64,000 nucleotides of DNA. Source: Rugamonas sp045984285 (GTDB lineage: Bacteria > Pseudomonadota > Gammaproteobacteria > Burkholderiales > Burkholderiaceae_D). Each line of letters begins with the position of its first letter. Within the stretch, counting starts at the first letter, position 1. A model generated the notes under the pieces. That model worked only from the letters and a program-made list of their open reading frames with translations. It ran no database searches and had not been told where the DNA came from. This document shows positions 63,036 to 64,000 of the stretch, piece after piece. The translations under genes and the position numbers were made by a program. The DNA is taken from NCBI RefSeq assembly GCF_045984285.3, contig NZ_JBJQIK030000002.1, positions 1-64,000 of the forward strand. The letters are read 5' to 3'.

Positions 63036-63965
63036 ATGGGCTTGTTCTCGAAACTCGGTAAAAACAAGCAGGAATCCACTGGCGAAGACAGTGGCTACTA
63101 CCGCGCAGCAGACGATAAATCGCTGGCCGACAAGGCCAAGTCCAAGCGCGCTTCCCACAGCGATGGCGGGGCCACCCGCAACCGCGGCCGCGCTTCCCGC
63201 GATGCCGCCGCCGATCCCGTTTTGCCGGAAAAGAAACGTGCGCGCCGCCGCCTGGTGGGCGCCATCGCGCTGGCGCTGGCCGTGGCCATCGGCCTGCCGA
63301 TGATCCTCGATTCCGAGCCGCGCCCGCTGGCCAACGACATCGCGATCCAGATTCCGTCCAAGGACAAGCCGGTGGCCGCCGAAGCCGCTCCAGCGCCTGC
63401 CGCCGCTCCCGCCAGGGTCGAGCAGTCCGCCGCGCTGGACAAGAGCGAAGAAATCGTCGAAGCGCCAGTGGCGAAGGAGCCGGCAAAGCAGCTCACCGCG
63501 CCGCCGCCGGTGGCGGAAGTAAAGCTGGCGCCGGAGCCCGTGGCGGCCAAGCCGGCCAAAACGGAAACGCCCAAGCCGGCCGAGACCAAGGTGGCGAAGC
63601 TTGAACACAAGCCGGAGCCGAAAGAGCCCAAGCCGGAGCCGAAGCGCGCGGAAACGAAGGAAAGCAAGCCGGCCGCGAAGCCGTCCGATGATGCGCGCGC
63701 GCTGGCCATCCTCGAGGGGAAAGCTGCTGCACCGGCCAGCCGCTATGTGGTGCAGATTGCCGCGCTGTCGAAACAGGACAAGGTCGATGAGCTGGTCGGC
63801 AAGCTGCGCGAGGCGGGCATCCGCTCCACGGTGAAGAAGGTCAGCACTGCAACGGGCGAACTGACCGCCGTGCAGGCCGGCCCCTTCGATAACAAGGACG
63901 ATGCGGAAAAAGCACGTGCCAAGCTGGCAAAGATTGGCCTGAACGGCAAGCTGAAGCCGGTGTAA
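63036..63965 (+). CDS. SPOR-domain inner-membrane protein (DedD-like)
   Basis: This 309-residue protein has a short cytoplasmic part, one membrane helix (LVGAIALALAVAIGLPMIL, residues 70-88), a long Pro/Lys/Ala-rich periplasmic linker, and a C-terminal SPOR domain (YVVQIAALSKQDKVDELV...AGPFDNKDDAEKARAKL, residues 232-309). SPOR domains bind denuded septal peptidoglycan, so a septal role like that of DedD is expected. Its place between folC and cvpA is the same as dedD in other proteobacteria. Confidence 0.9.
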   Translation: MGLFSKLGKNKQESTGEDSGYYRAADDKSLADKAKSKRASHSDGGATRNRGRASRDAAADPVLPEKKRARRRLVGAIALALAVAIGLPMILDSEPRPLANDIAIQIPSKDKPVAAEAAPAPAAAPARVEQSAALDKSEEIVEAPVAKEPAKQLTAPPPVAEVKLAPEPVAAKPAKTETPKPAETKVAKLEHKPEPKEPKPEPKRAETKESKPAAKPSDDARALAILEGKAAAPASRYVVQIAALSKQDKVDELVGKLREAGIRSTVKKVSTATGELTAVQAGPFDNKDDAEKARAKLAKIGLNGKLKPV

Positions 63966-63984
63966 GGCGGGCGGCGGAACGGCA

Positions 63985-64000
63985 GTGACGATTTTCGATT
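63985..64000 (+). CDS. cvpA: start of cvpA (cut by window edge)
   Basis: Only five codons are visible: GTG ACG ATT TTC GAT, giving MTIFD, the typical CvpA N-terminus. GGCGGAACGG lies upstream. Position after the SPOR gene is where cvpA is expected. The rest lies outside the window. Confidence 0.55.

Overview
The window is GC-rich, almost fully coding DNA from a betaproteobacterium of the order Burkholderiales. Gene content and order (fimV-truA-trpFBA-accD-folC-SPOR-cvpA, leuC-entericidin-leuDB-asd, a long-form TrpRS, and hemP upstream of a DUF2325 gene) fit Oxalobacteraceae of the Massilia / Duganella / Janthinobacterium type. The assignment is inferred from gene content and synteny; no search was run. 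I see no rRNA, tRNA, CRISPR array, insertion sequence or prophage.

Layout. 1-9.7 kb: housekeeping genes: hslO and a gamma-carbonic anhydrase on the minus strand, then a plus-strand run (alpha/beta hydrolase, PHP phosphoesterase, htpX, YciO-type protein, M50 protease, trpS, methyltransferase, dapA, bamC). 9.7-16.9 kb: an Ala-rich lipoprotein, a RoxA-type oxygenase with a small partner, SlyD, mutS with a translationally coupled secreted protein, and two tiny membrane proteins. 17-26 kb: monomeric isocitrate dehydrogenase, an HDOD protein, an intact DUF29 gene beside the remains of a second copy, a free-Met-sulfoxide reductase and two coupled histidine kinases. 26-33.7 kb: a short RecQ with a UvrD/PcrA-like C-terminal domain, followed by the four-gene exonuclease / ATP-dependent ligase / Lhr helicase / PdeM repair cluster. 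33.9-35 kb: stress proteins.

35.1-42 kb is the most interesting region. A TonB-dependent siderophore receptor lies divergent from a five-gene operon (PepSY membrane protein, DUF2271, DUF4198, ApbE, membrane-anchored flavodoxin reductase), with two Fur boxes between them. The DUF2271 protein carries the ApbE flavinylation motif DxxSGAT. I read the cluster as an electron path from NADPH through flavins and a membrane protein to a covalently flavinylated periplasmic protein that reduces imported ferric siderophore. 42-44 kb: a second iron/heme operon (hemP, small unknown, DUF2325) behind a Fur-like box. 44-46.7 kb: an FNR-type regulator, a NarL-type regulator and a universal stress protein that has a perfect FNR box upstream. 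46.7-49.3 kb: a cheZ-cheA pair without other chemotaxis genes.

49.5-64 kb: leucine and aspartate-family biosynthesis (leuC, entericidin, leuD, leuB, asd), then fimV, truA, trpF, trpB, trpA, accD, folC, a SPOR protein and the first bases of cvpA. A perfect 41-nt palindrome separates trpB from trpA.
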